Positions 7,887 through 16,644 of a stretch of 64,000 nucleotides of DNA are shown piece after piece (the first letter of the stretch is position 1; each line of letters begins with the position of its first letter). Source of the DNA: Hyphomicrobiales bacterium (GTDB lineage Bacteria > Pseudomonadota > Alphaproteobacteria > Rhizobiales > Rhizobiaceae). The DNA lies in the NCBI GenBank assembly GCA_900473915.1, contig UCNG01000009.1, positions 21,179-85,178 on the forward strand. The letters are read 5' to 3'. The notes beneath the pieces are model-generated. The model was not told the origin of the DNA. It searched no databases and saw only the letters and a list, made by a program, of their open reading frames with translations. The translations under genes were made by a program, and so were the position numbers.

Positions 7887-10680
7887 TTTCCAGGTCCACA
7901 CGCCGCGCGATCCGAATTGGGTCGGAAGCCGGCCGTTAGGGGCCGGCGACATCATCAAGGAAACAGGCGCAGAAGCCACGGCTGACGACGTAGATGCCGC
8001 CCGGATGCAATGGGCAAGCGAGTTTGTCGATCAGTGCATAGCCAAGGGTTTGCAGGCCGTTGCCATCACGGATCATCACGAGATGGTCATGGTGCCCTAC
8101 GTCCAGCAGGTGATCGCCGATCGAAAGAAGGCAGACCCGGCTTTTGACCTTTGGCTTTTTCCTGGCATGGAGCTGACCGCCAACAGCGGGAAGCAATGTC
8201 TTATAATCTTCGACGCCGCGCTTTCAGAGGATTGGAGACGGCAGGCCCAGGGCAAGCTCGGGATCATCTATGCTGACCTGGACGAGAAGGCGGCCAAGAG
8301 CCCGAAGGTGACTCAGCTTGCCGTAAATTATGCGGACATCGCCAAGGAACTTGATACGCTCGAAGGATTGCGCGGGCGCTATATCGTTCTCCCTAACGTC
8401 TCGCAGGGCAATAGTCACACCGTTCTGATTGACGGCGCGCACGGTGATTTCCGGCGCATGCCCTATGTTGGCGGTTATCTTGATCGAGGCCAGACGATAA
8501 AGACGCTTGGTCCCAAGAACCGGAAGCGCCTGTCCGGCACCGACAAAACATGGTCGGAACGTGAAGTCTACCCGCTGCCCAGCTCAGACAGCCGATCGGC
8601 TGATTACGCGGAGCTTGGTCAGAACAATACCTGGATCAAGCTGGCGGAACCGACAGCGGAGGCTATTCGACAGGCGTTTCTCGGTCACCAGTCGCGCATC
8701 TGCATCGAACCGCCGCAAATTCCCTCGCTCGTCGTTGCCGAGCTTGCCTTCGAGGGTTCGAGCATCCTGCAGGATACAATCCTGCCGCTTAGTCCGGAAC
8801 TCAATTCGATCATTGGCGGACGGGGCAGCGGTAAAAGCTCGCTTCTCGAATACTTGTCGTTCGGCCTCGGGCGAAGTTGCCACGATGCGCCACGAGATCA
8901 CTATTCCGGTACGGAGCGCTTGAGCGAGCTGGTAGACGACACTTTGGTATCAAAAGGCGGCCGCGTCACGCTGAAGATCGTCCAGGACAACGCACTTTTT
9001 ACGATCGAGCGCGGGCAGGCGAACGCCCACCAGCCCCAGGTCACCTATCCCAACGGTGATACGCAAACCGTAACGGTCAAAGAGCTGCGGGCACTCTTTC
9101 CAGCAGTCGTCTACAGTCAGGGCGAGCTTGCCGAAATTGGCAAGCAGGCCGGCAAAAAAGCGCAACTTTCGGACCTGCTTCAGTTTGTAAATCCGGAATA
9201 CAAGCGGGAGGATGATCGCCTTGCACAGGATATCGAAACCGCCAAAGCTGCGGTTAAGGCGGCGATCCAGAAGCTGGTTTCTCACTGGACTCTGCAAGCC
9301 AAACTGCGCCGGTTAAAAACCAACCGCGACTCGATCACGCAGCGCGTGCAGGCTCTTGAGAAAACGCTTCCGAAGCAATCGGACGAAGATCGGGCGATCG
9401 TCGCGTATTTCGACAAAGCCAATGACTTCGAGTTGAAGAGAATTCAGGCGTCCAAGCATGCCGATCAGATTCTGGACGAGCTAAACGCATGTGCAACAGA
9501 GCTACTAAACGAGCGCGACCTGAAATGCGAGCTGACTGGCGATCCTGAGGCCATTGAGCAGGCATATACAGATCTTTATGAGACCTTTAGCGCCGGTCTT
9601 AAGAAGCTACAGGACGAGCTCAAGGCCAGACGCGAAAGACTGACCGCAGCAGAAATGGACTGGACAGGAAAACTCCAGGAGGCACGAGAGGCGCGGGATG
9701 CGGTTCTGGAGAAGCTCAGCGAGCACAAGACCGTTACAGCGCAGATTATCAAGTTGCGCGAAGAGATATCAGACCTGACGAACCAGATGGGCGACCTGGA
9801 AGCGCAGCTAAAGGCGGCCGGCGATCCTGCTTCGGCCCTGCAGCAGGCAGTGGGCGTTCTGAAGGCGACTAACCGCCAGCGAGCAGAACGCACGCAGGAA
9901 TGGGCCAAGGAAATCGAAAGGCTTTCCAGCGGCAAGATCAAAGCCGCCGTCGATCCGAATGGCGATACATCGGAGATCGTCGATGCCATGGATATCGTGG
10001 CGAGCAAAACCGGATCACAGGAGGCGACCAGACTCAGAGCTCTTGAAGAGGCTTTGAGTGCTGATCCCGCACCGGATGTTGTGGATCGTCTGCGGACGGA
10101 CTGCCTCTCGCTTCTGTACTGGCGTCAGATTGGCTCCGCATCCGGGGAGGATCAGCCCAGATGCGCAGAGCTGATGAAGGTTTTGGGTGACACAGAGAAG
10201 ATCAGGGCGTCGTTGACCGAGCGCATTGATACGACGCGGGTTGAGGCAATCAGCACGGCTGTCGCCAAGCCGGAGATTGAGCTCTCCTATTGCGATGGCG
10301 ACCGGCAGATATCGTTCGAAAAGGCGTCTGAAGGCCAGAGAGCCGCTGCGCTGCTCTTCATGCTGCTGGAACAGCCCGGCGGGCCGCTGATTATCGACCA
10401 ACCTGAAGGCGACCTGGATAACAGGATCATTACTGACCTGACCGAAAAGCTCCACAACGCAAAACAGAATCGCCAGCTCATCTTCGTCAGTCACAATGCG
10501 AACATCGTCGTCAATGGCTCGTCTGAACTTGTGACTCACCTTGATATTGGCGACAACGGCGAGCGCAAAGTCGCTTGCGCCGGGGCCATCGACAAGCGGG
10601 AAATCTGCGAAGTGATCACGGCGACAATGGAAGGTGGTGAAAAGGCCTTTAAGGATCGACGGAATAAATATGGATACTAG
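7858..10680 (+). CDS. PHP-domain/SMC-like ATPase (TrlF-type)
   Basis: About 940 residues. The N-terminal PHP-like domain shows DFQVHTPRD (about 10-18), ITDHHE and PGMEL. The first histidine of the usual HxH metal pair is Gln. A Walker A GGRGSGKSS (about 320-328) follows, then a long charged helical region (about 440-700) that looks like coiled coil. After it come a signature-like SEGQRAAAL, a Walker B LIIDQPEGDLDN (about 843) and an H-loop FVSHNAN. This is the layout of SMC/RecN-type ATPases. The ATG at 7858 was chosen because it follows a GGGGGG box and keeps the PHP motif at the N-terminus; upstream ATGs lie deep inside MTase C. It is the last gene of the operon. Role in defence is inferred from partners; no helicase or classical endonuclease is present. 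Confidence 0.85.
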   Translation: MSHAFWRKCDFQVHTPRDPNWVGSRPLGAGDIIKETGAEATADDVDAARMQWASEFVDQCIAKGLQAVAITDHHEMVMVPYVQQVIADRKKADPAFDLWLFPGMELTANSGKQCLIIFDAALSEDWRRQAQGKLGIIYADLDEKAAKSPKVTQLAVNYADIAKELDTLEGLRGRYIVLPNVSQGNSHTVLIDGAHGDFRRMPYVGGYLDRGQTIKTLGPKNRKRLSGTDKTWSEREVYPLPSSDSRSADYAELGQNNTWIKLAEPTAEAIRQAFLGHQSRICIEPPQIPSLVVAELAFEGSSILQDTILPLSPELNSIIGGRGSGKSSLLEYLSFGLGRSCHDAPRDHYSGTERLSELVDDTLVSKGGRVTLKIVQDNALFTIERGQANAHQPQVTYPNGDTQTVTVKELRALFPAVVYSQGELAEIGKQAGKKAQLSDLLQFVNPEYKREDDRLAQDIETAKAAVKAAIQKLVSHWTLQAKLRRLKTNRDSITQRVQALEKTLPKQSDEDRAIVAYFDKANDFELKRIQASKHADQILDELNACATELLNERDLKCELTGDPEAIEQAYTDLYETFSAGLKKLQDELKARRERLTAAEMDWTGKLQEAREARDAVLEKLSEHKTVTAQIIKLREEISDLTNQMGDLEAQLKAAGDPASALQQAVGVLKATNRQRAERTQEWAKEIERLSSGKIKAAVDPNGDTSEIVDAMDIVASKTGSQEATRLRALEEALSADPAPDVVDRLRTDCLSLLYWRQIGSASGEDQPRCAELMKVLGDTEKIRASLTERIDTTRVEAISTAVAKPEIELSYCDGDRQISFEKASEGQRAAALLFMLLEQPGGPLIIDQPEGDLDNRIITDLTEKLHNAKQNRQLIFVSHNANIVVNGSSELVTHLDIGDNGERKVACAGAIDKREICEVITATMEGGEKAFKDRRNKYGY

Positions 10681-10732
10681 AGACAAGTATCTCTTCCGTT
10701 CGGATTATGCTGTTCAAATTGCGGCACGAAGG

Positions 10733-10769
10733 GAGTGTCGGTATCGGTAGTTGCGTGCCCCCGCAACCA
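10733..10769 (+). repeat. 37-nt direct repeat, left copy (putative attachment site junction)
   Basis: This 37-nt sequence recurs at 43628-43664 in the same orientation with 4 mismatches. Its last 13 nt (10757-10769, GCCCCCGCAACCA) equal the 3' end of the initiator tRNA of many bacteria, including CCA. The rest does not look like a tRNA. It lies just after the ATPase gene and just before the broken trbI. It is probably the junction between two integrated elements; that is inference. Confidence 0.55.
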
Positions 10770-11129
10770 GTTAGAACCAAAAACCATCAATGAATTCAAA
10801 CAGTTGGCTCATGGTTTTTGTTTTCCAAAAATTATCGTAACATATCGAAATCTCGTTTTATAAGCTATATCAATGCCTTAGCTAAAAAAGGTTCAAATCG
10901 GGGGTAACGAACCACGCAACCACATACAATTGTTATGGGTGAGACATTTTGATCTCGCCGGCCCATGATGCAACATGCCTGTTAACGACATCGCGCTGGA
11001 AATGGCCTCACCGCAGGGCGTTCCCGTGAGCGGTCCAGGCATAACCGCTTCAAATTGTAAGATGGCCTTGGGGAGGTCGGCATTCAGTCACGCCGCATCT
11101 TATTGCGACATATTCAAAACATCCCAATT
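10770..11129. other. AT-richer non-coding stretch between repeat and trbI remnant
   Basis: I see no convincing gene here. The part 10795-10930 is clearly richer in A and T than its surroundings and contains several T and A runs. A weak resemblance to the DLPGQVTAQ region of trbI can be imagined near 11060-11100, but the frame is broken and I do not call it. A frame open at 10975-11193 has no recognisable content and crosses into the trbI remnant in the wrong frame. Confidence 0.5.
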
Positions 11130-11620
11130 TATGACAGCCCAACCGGCCCGCTTATCCGGTTTCACAGGGAACGCGAATTCTCGGGCAATATGATGCCGGC
11201 GCGCAGTTCGGGCAGCGCCGCATCCTCCTCGTCTGGAACCGCCTGATCTTGCCCAATGGCCGCTCCATCGTGCTGGAACGCTAGCCGCGTGCTGACGCTT
11301 CCGGCTATACCGGGCTTGAGGATGGCGTCTATTACCATTGGTGGGCTCTGAGGAGGGAAGCCGGCCTGTCAACGCTGCTCGGCATCGGCACGGAACTAGC
11401 GACTGACTACGAGGACAGGCTGATCCGTGCCATCCGCGACGGGGTACAGGACGCCATCAATCAGGCCGGGCAGCAGATCGTCCAGTGCCAGTTGCAGGTC
11501 GCGCCGACGCTAACCATCCCGTAGGGCTTCCCGGTCAGGGTCATCGTGACGCGGGTTTTAGTCCTCGAACCATACAGGGCTGACCATGACAAAGCTGAAA
11601 CTCGGTCCTCTTGCCGATGA
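11130..11620 (+). pseudogene. trbI: trbI (VirB10-like) C-terminal remnant, broken
   Basis: Reading from about 11130 gives YDSPTGPLI, then a one-base frame change near 11155, then QGTRILGQYDAGAQFGQRR, LVWNRLILPNGRSIVLER, an in-frame TAG (11282-11284), GYTGLEDGVYYHWW, NQAGQQIV, APTLTIP, a second TAG (11522-11524) and GFPVRVIVTR. These are the conserved C-terminal blocks of TrbI, the VirB10-like scaffold of Ti-type conjugation machines. The N-terminal two thirds and all other trb genes are absent. The remnant's end overlaps the DUF2274 start, the usual arrangement. With one frameshift and two stops it cannot make a working protein. Confidence 0.85.
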
Positions 11621-11819
11621 CAAGCCGGTGAAAGTGGCGGTGGAATTGCCCGCGCAGCTCCACGGTGACCTCATCGACTACGGCGCTCTGTTGGCCGATA
11701 GAGGTGCGACCAGCGAGTCTGCCAGACTGATCGTGCCCTTGCTGAAGCGGTTCATCGCCACGGATCGCGGTTTCGCAAAGGCGCTGCGGCAGATTAACCA
11801 ATCAGATAGCGCCACTTGA
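11586..11819 (+). CDS. DUF2274 family protein (second copy)
   Basis: 77 residues starting MTKLKLGPLADDKPVKVAVE, which is the family's usual beginning, and ending KRFIATDRGFAKALRQ plus a short tail. The function is unknown; members follow trbI in conjugation operons. This copy is intact although trbI before it is broken. The C-terminal tail runs 26 nt into the 3' end of the converging flavin reductase gene, so the join between transfer module and cargo lies about here. The partial gene at 1-165 is its homologue. Confidence 0.75.
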   Translation: MTKLKLGPLADDKPVKVAVELPAQLHGDLIDYGALLADRGATSESARLIVPLLKRFIATDRGFAKALRQINQSDSAT

Positions 11820-12351
11820 CCATGCGTTCGCTCAGATCGATCATCTCGCCGTCGACGCTGAAGCGGCCGTCGCCCTGATGGTGGATCAGCCGCTTTTCTT
11901 GCCGTGTGTTATCCACCCATATGCGCTGGACCTCTAGCACGAGCAGATTATAGCGTTGCGACCATCCATCATCTACGATGCGGCATTCGAGATTGGCCCA
12001 GCATTCGCGCACCAGCGGCGCGTTCACGGTTTTTGCAGCGACGGGTGTGAGGCCGAAACGCTCGAATTTATCGAGCGTTTCGCCTGAACAATTACCGATA
12101 TCCACCACCTTTTCCGCCAGATCGACAGTCGGCACTGCCAGCACGCATTCACGGCTTTCCAAAAGCGCCTGATGGCTGTAATCCCATGGACCGATGATGG
12201 TGCCGACCAATGCCGGATCGTGGCTTATCATCATGTGAAAGCCCATGGTCATCAGGTTTGCGGGACCATCCGTCCCGCGCGTGGATACAAGCAGGATTGG
12301 GCCGGATTCGAGAATGCGATAGGCCTTTTCAGCCGGAAATTCGTCAAACAT
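11794..12351 (-). CDS. Flavin reductase-like (FMN-binding split-barrel) protein
   Basis: About 185 residues from the ATG at 12349-12351 (MFDEFPAEKAYRILE). Stretches such as GPILLVST, ANLMTMGFHMMIS and ECVLAVPTVDLAEKVVDIGNCSG match the flavin reductase-like/flavoredoxin family, which binds FMN and uses it for small redox reactions. The substrate cannot be told. A longer frame to 12393 exists, but the chosen ATG fits the family start. It may be co-transcribed with the SDR genes upstream (12420-14841), all on the minus strand. Confidence 0.8.
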   Translation of the reverse strand: MFDEFPAEKAYRILESGPILLVSTRGTDGPANLMTMGFHMMISHDPALVGTIIGPWDYSHQALLESRECVLAVPTVDLAEKVVDIGNCSGETLDKFERFGLTPVAAKTVNAPLVRECWANLECRIVDDGWSQRYNLLVLEVQRIWVDNTRQEKRLIHHQGDGRFSVDGEMIDLSERMVKWRYLIG

Positions 12352-12419
12352 GATACAGATCCATCGTGAATTTGATGGCCCGCCGCAAGCCATCCCTGCG
12401 GTGGGCCTTATTCATGCGG

Positions 12420-13274
12420 TTATGCGTCGAAGTCGGTGGCGTCTGACGCGCCGCGCCATGCATCGATGTTCTTACGCACGGCTTCCATCTTTTGTTCGGC
12501 CAGCATATTGGCGATCTTGCCCGCAAACAGATGCACACGCGGTTCGGCCACGCTTGCCGCCTGCAGGATCAGCGTTGCCACTTTCTCTGGATCGCCCGCC
12601 TGCTTGCCGTCCAGTTTATTGAGATGCAGATCGAGCGAAGCCTGAGCTTCAGTATAATCGTCGATGGAGCGCTTTGCTACGACGAGACTGTCCTTCGACA
12701 GGAAACCCGTGCGCACCGGTCCGGGATAGACGACGGTTGCCTTGATGCCGAGCTCTGCAAGTTCAGCGGCAAGGGTTTCGGTCAGGCCGGCAAGTGCGAA
12801 TTTGCTCGCGACATAACTGCCCCATCCGGCATAACCACCCTGAAAGCCGACGATGGACGCCACATTGAAGATATGGCCGCTACGCTGCCTGCGCAGATGT
12901 GGCAATGAATGGCGCAGCACATGCAGGGGCGCGAAGACGTTGACGTCGAAATTGCGGCGCAGTTCGGCGTCGCTCAGCGCCTCCACAGCGCCCTGTTGAC
13001 CATAGCCGGCATTGTTGACCACGCGGTCGATGCGACCGAAGGTGGCGATGGTCTTGTCGATGGCGGCTTTCACGCTTGCCTCGCTGACGAGATCGACTTC
13101 CAGTGCCAGAAATTGTGCGCTGTCTTCGCCAAATGCTTGCCGCAGGCTTTCGAGAGTGCGCGAGGTGGCGGCCACGCTATCGCCTTTGGCCATGGCCTGC
13201 CGCGCCAGAGACAGGCCGATGCCGCGCGCAGCCCCTGTGATGAACCAGACCCTGTTTTGAGTTTGTTGCTGCAT
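12420..13274 (-). CDS. Short-chain dehydrogenase/reductase (SDR 1)
   Basis: 284 residues. The NAD(P)-binding TGAARGIG lies near residue 13, NNAGYGQ near 90, and the catalytic Ser with YVASK (Tyr-x-x-x-Lys) near 155-160. It is a classical SDR oxidoreductase acting on alcohol or ketone groups in the cytosol; the substrate is unknown. The start has an AGGAG box 9 nt upstream. It is third in a minus-strand row of SDRs that diverges from an AraC-type regulator. Confidence 0.85.
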   Translation of the reverse strand: MQQQTQNRVWFITGAARGIGLSLARQAMAKGDSVAATSRTLESLRQAFGEDSAQFLALEVDLVSEASVKAAIDKTIATFGRIDRVVNNAGYGQQGAVEALSDAELRRNFDVNVFAPLHVLRHSLPHLRRQRSGHIFNVASIVGFQGGYAGWGSYVASKFALAGLTETLAAELAELGIKATVVYPGPVRTGFLSKDSLVVAKRSIDDYTEAQASLDLHLNKLDGKQAGDPEKVATLILQAASVAEPRVHLFAGKIANMLAEQKMEAVRKNIDAWRGASDATDFDA

Positions 13275-13303
13275 GAATGGATACTCCTGTTGTTGGTTGA
13301 TTA

Positions 13304-14074
13304 TTAAATGGCCACGCTCATCCCGCCATCGGCCATGACGATGGCTCCCACTATGTAGCTTGCGCGGTCCGAGGCGAGGAAAGTGACGACTTCAGCGATT
13401 TCCTCAGGGGAAGCAGCGCGGCCGATCGGTGCTTTTCGGCCATGTTCGGCAAGATAGGCGCGGCCATTTGGCTGGATTGCATTCGTGATATTGGTCACTG
13501 CATCACCTGAGCCGACCGCATTGACGCGGATGCCGTGGCCGATGGCCTCAAGCGCCAACGTGCGGGTGAGTTGCGCCAGCGCGCCCTTGGATGCCGCATA
13601 GGCGGCAATTCCGGGAAAGGACTGGAAGCAGGCATAGGAGCCGATATTGACGATTGCCCCGCGTCGGGCAGGCATCATCGCCTGCATGGCTTCGCGCGAA
13701 AACAGGAAGGCACCAGTTGTATTGACCGCAATAACCTGGTTCCACTCATCAAGGCTCATCTCGGCCAAGGGCCGGTTGATGATGATACCGGCATTGTTAA
13801 CCAGAATATCCAGCTGTCCGAATTCTGAAAGCGCTGTATCCACCGCACGTGCCGCGCTCTCTTCCTGCGCGACGTCAGCAACCAATGGCACGATGCCGTC
13901 GCGGGCGAGGACCTTGACATTATCGCCACGGCCGACCGCCACGATACATGCGCCTTGAGCGTGAAGAAGCTCGACTGTCGCAAGGCCGATACCGCTGGCG
14001 GCACCGGTGACGATAGCGACCTTGCCTGCAAAGGGCAGGTCGTGTTGGGGTGATGTTGTCATTGTCTGTGACAT
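13304..14074 (-). CDS. Short-chain dehydrogenase/reductase (SDR 2)
   Basis: 256 residues from the ATG at 14072-14074, which has AAGGA 6 nt upstream; a longer frame to 14107 would overlap the gene before it. TGAASGIG (Rossmann loop), NNAGIIINR, and YAASKGALAQLTRTLALE (catalytic Tyr and Lys) are all present, and the C-terminal VTFLASDRASYIVGAIVMADGG is typical of 3-oxoacyl-ACP reductase-like SDRs. The substrate is unknown. It lies 29 nt after the stop of SDR 3, so the two are almost certainly one transcript. Confidence 0.88.
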   Translation of the reverse strand: MSQTMTTSPQHDLPFAGKVAIVTGAASGIGLATVELLHAQGACIVAVGRGDNVKVLARDGIVPLVADVAQEESAARAVDTALSEFGQLDILVNNAGIIINRPLAEMSLDEWNQVIAVNTTGAFLFSREAMQAMMPARRGAIVNIGSYACFQSFPGIAAYAASKGALAQLTRTLALEAIGHGIRVNAVGSGDAVTNITNAIQPNGRAYLAEHGRKAPIGRAASPEEIAEVVTFLASDRASYIVGAIVMADGGMSVAI

Positions 14075-14103
14075 GATAGTCCTTGTCGATTGGGATTTGT
14101 CGC

Positions 14104-14841
14104 TCAAAAGGGGCTGGCAGTGGGACGCACGATGATTTCGCTGACATCCACATCGTCGGGTTGCGAGATCGCATAGGCGATTGCCTGCGCAACCGCCTGC
14201 GGGGGCAGGGCAACACGGCGAAACTCCAGCATGGCGGCGCGCGCCGTTTCATCGGTGATGTGATCCGCCAGTTCCGATTGCACGACACCGGGACTGATGA
14301 CGCTCACCCGAATCTGGTCGGTTTCCTGACGCAGACCATCTGAAATGGCGCGTACTGCAAACTTGCTTGCACAATAGACTGCGGCAGTGGGCGAGACGGC
14401 ATGGGCGCCGATTGAAGCGATGTTGATGATGTGCCCTTTGCCCTCTGCCTGCATGACCGGCAGGACGGCTGCAATGCCGTGCAGGACCCCCTTTATATTG
14501 ACGTCGATCATGCGGTTCCATTCATCGACTTTTAGCGCGGCAAAGGGGGAAAGCGGCATGACGCCGGCATTGTTGATCAGTACGTCGATTTGCCCATGCC
14601 GTTCGCGCGCGAAATCAACCATGCGCTGAAGGTCTTCAAGCCGTGTGACGTCGAGTTCCACGGTGTCAACCTGACGGCCTTCGGCTCGCAATTCTTTCTG
14701 CAATACTGCAAGACGTTCGGTGCGGCGCGCACCTATGACGAGATGATGGCCCATTCGGGCCAGATGGCGGGCGGTGGCTTCGCCAATGCCGCTGCTGGCA
14801 CCAGTCAAAAGAATGACTTTAGCATCTGGTGATATATCCAT
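14104..14841 (-). CDS. Short-chain dehydrogenase/reductase (SDR 3), first of its operon
   Basis: 245 residues with TGASSGIG near the N-terminus, NNAGVMPLSP in the middle and YCASKFAVRAISDGLRQE carrying the catalytic Tyr and Lys. It belongs to the YdfG-like SDRs that reduce small hydroxy acids or aldehydes; the true substrate is not visible. A strong AAGGAGG box precedes the ATG by 7 nt. It heads the SDR row and is transcribed divergently from the AraC-type gene at 15019, the likely activator. Confidence 0.88.
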   Translation of the reverse strand: MDISPDAKVILLTGASSGIGEATARHLARMGHHLVIGARRTERLAVLQKELRAEGRQVDTVELDVTRLEDLQRMVDFARERHGQIDVLINNAGVMPLSPFAALKVDEWNRMIDVNIKGVLHGIAAVLPVMQAEGKGHIINIASIGAHAVSPTAAVYCASKFAVRAISDGLRQETDQIRVSVISPGVVQSELADHITDETARAAMLEFRRVALPPQAVAQAIAYAISQPDDVDVSEIIVRPTASPF

Positions 14842-15018
14842 GTTTTTTCCTCCTTTCCCGCGGCAGTCGCATGCGACACCGCAGAGGGTGGTTGAACGAG
14901 AAAGAAGTTAGTTAGGCGGTGCGGAGCGAGCTAGACCAGGACCTCTTGCATTATTGCCTAAAACTATTTCTTTTGATGCCTATTGCAGATAATAGGCTTG
15001 TTATTGTATCCATTTTGT

Positions 15019-15987
15019 ATGGATAATCGGCACATAAATACGAGAGAATTCAAGTCGGATACCTCGCGGCAAGCCGAGATGGCGTCGCTGATCCGGCAGC
15101 TTGCTCCACATGAGGGTCATACGAAATCGCTGCTCGATGGCGTGCGCCTGATGCGGGCGGATCATCCGCTGGGCCGCACGCCGGTGCTTTATGAGCCCAG
15201 CATCGTGATCGTCTGTCAGGGGCACAAACGCGGCTATCTGGCCAATCAGGTCTATCATTACGATGCACAGCATTATCTGGTGCTTTCCGTCCCGCTGCCT
15301 TTCTCGACAGAGACGGAAGCCAGTCCCGAAGAGCCTTTGCTGGCTGTCTCCGTTCGTCTCGACATGACCGCCGTGGCCGATCTGATCATCGAGGTCGATC
15401 AACAGGCCACCAGTCCGGCAAGCCCGCCCGCCGGCATCGTTTCCACGCCATTGGACGCCACACTGGCCGATACGACGGTGCGGCTGCTTCGCGCATTGTG
15501 TTCGCCGCTGGAAGCAAGGGTGCTGGGGCCTGCCATCGTGCGGGAATTGTGTTTCCGCGTTCTGGTGGGCGGGCAGGGCGGTGCGATCCGGGCCGCCTTG
15601 GCAAGCCATGGCAATTTCGGCCGCATCGCGCGTGTTCTGCGGCGCATTCATAGCGATTACGTGCAGCAGCTCGATGTGAGCTCGCTGGCAAGTGAAGCAG
15701 GCCTTAGCACTCCCGCGTTCCATGCTCATTTCAAGGCGGTTACAGCAACTTCACCCATTCAATACATCAAGTCGGTTCGCCTGCATCAGGCGCGCCTTAT
15801 GATGATCCGTGACGATGTAACGGCTGCGGGCGCTGCGGCACGGGTCGGCTATGAAAGCGCGTCACAGTTCAACCGCGAGTTCAAACGGCTTTTCGGTCGC
15901 AGTCCCGGAGAAGAGGCGCGCGAAATGCGCTCCGCATTCGCGCTTATGGCACCCGCGCAACTGGAAGCCGTAGCGGCTACCCATTGA
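15019..15987 (+). CDS. AraC-family transcriptional regulator
   Basis: 322 residues from the ATG at 15019 (MDNRHINTREF); the frame is also open from a TTG at 14983. The N-terminal half (MRADHPLGRTPVLYEPS, VCQGHKRGYL, YLVLSVPLPF) matches the AraC N-terminal effector domain PF06719. The C-terminal half has two helix-turn-helix units, ending in SQFNREFKRLFGRSPG. Regulators with this N-terminus often control neighbouring oxidoreductase genes. The 177-nt gap to SDR 3 would hold both promoters. Confidence 0.88.
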   Translation: MDNRHINTREFKSDTSRQAEMASLIRQLAPHEGHTKSLLDGVRLMRADHPLGRTPVLYEPSIVIVCQGHKRGYLANQVYHYDAQHYLVLSVPLPFSTETEASPEEPLLAVSVRLDMTAVADLIIEVDQQATSPASPPAGIVSTPLDATLADTTVRLLRALCSPLEARVLGPAIVRELCFRVLVGGQGGAIRAALASHGNFGRIARVLRRIHSDYVQQLDVSSLASEAGLSTPAFHAHFKAVTATSPIQYIKSVRLHQARLMMIRDDVTAAGAAARVGYESASQFNREFKRLFGRSPGEEAREMRSAFALMAPAQLEAVAATH

Positions 15988-16014
15988 CCGAAAGATTCAG
16001 GCAGGCGGCGAAAG

Positions 16015-16644
16015 TCAGTCTATCTCTCCATCCAGGCACTGCCGCAGCAGTCCTGCGGCATACTGCGTGGTGGGAGGTGTTTTCGTGAACAATATCCGGT
16101 AGATCACCGGTGCCACGACCCGATCGAGCAGGGTTTCCGCGTCGGGCGGGGTTGCGCCTTGCCGGACACCGCGAGCAATGATGCTGGCGAGATTGCGCAG
16201 GATACATTCCGTGCATTGGCCCGCACGTTCGGTCGAGCTTCCGGCCAGCGCTTCGCGCAGCAACTCGCGTCCGGGGCCGGAACTCATTTCATCGACGAAT
16301 TGTTCAAGCCAAAGGTCAAGGTCGCTTTGCCAGTCACCGCTATCCGGCGGCAGGGCATCAGCCTGAAACTGCCGCACGGCGACATCGGCCAGCAATTGCG
16401 AAAGATCACCCCAACGGCGGTAGATGGTCGAGGGCGTGACGCCTGCGCGGGCCGCGATCATCGGCACGGTGATCTCGGATGCGGCCTTTTCCTGCCGCAG
16501 TGTTTCCACGGCTTCCAGAACGGCGGCCTGTATCCGCGCCGCGCGGCCTCCCGGTCGGCTGATTGGGGCAGGGGCTGTATCTGTTTGATCTCTCAAGGAC
16601 AATTCAAGGTCTTCCACGGTATGGGGTGACGCATCAAACGCCAC
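16015..16644 (-). CDS. TetR-family repressor
   Basis: 209 residues. The helix-turn-helix (EITVPMIAARAGVTPSTIYRRWG) spans about 58-80, and the C-terminal region resembles TetR_C domains of efflux repressors. The only start that fits is a GTG at 16642-16644, which lies inside the large palindrome 16641-16669. No ribosome-binding site is clear, so the true start may differ. It is divergent from the MFS transporter at 16722 and most likely represses it and itself. Confidence 0.85.
   Translation of the reverse strand: MAFDASPHTVEDLELSLRDQTDTAPAPISRPGGRAARIQAAVLEAVETLRQEKAASEITVPMIAARAGVTPSTIYRRWGDLSQLLADVAVRQFQADALPPDSGDWQSDLDLWLEQFVDEMSSGPGRELLREALAGSSTERAGQCTECILRNLASIIARGVRQGATPPDAETLLDRVVAPVIYRILFTKTPPTTQYAAGLLRQCLDGEID

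Noticed and set aside
436-10680. The first operon as BREX, DISARM or type I restriction
   Set aside because: No PglZ, BrxC, DrmA helicase, DrmB, HsdR or HsdS is present, and the trb-type gene at the left edge leaves no room for more members on that side.
10733-10769. A complete tRNA gene at the repeats
   Set aside because: Only the last 13 nt look like a tRNA; no T loop, anticodon arm or acceptor 5' strand can be found before them in either copy.
10975-11193. 72-codon frame before the trbI remnant
   Set aside because: It overlaps the remnant in the wrong frame and has no ribosome-binding site or similarity.
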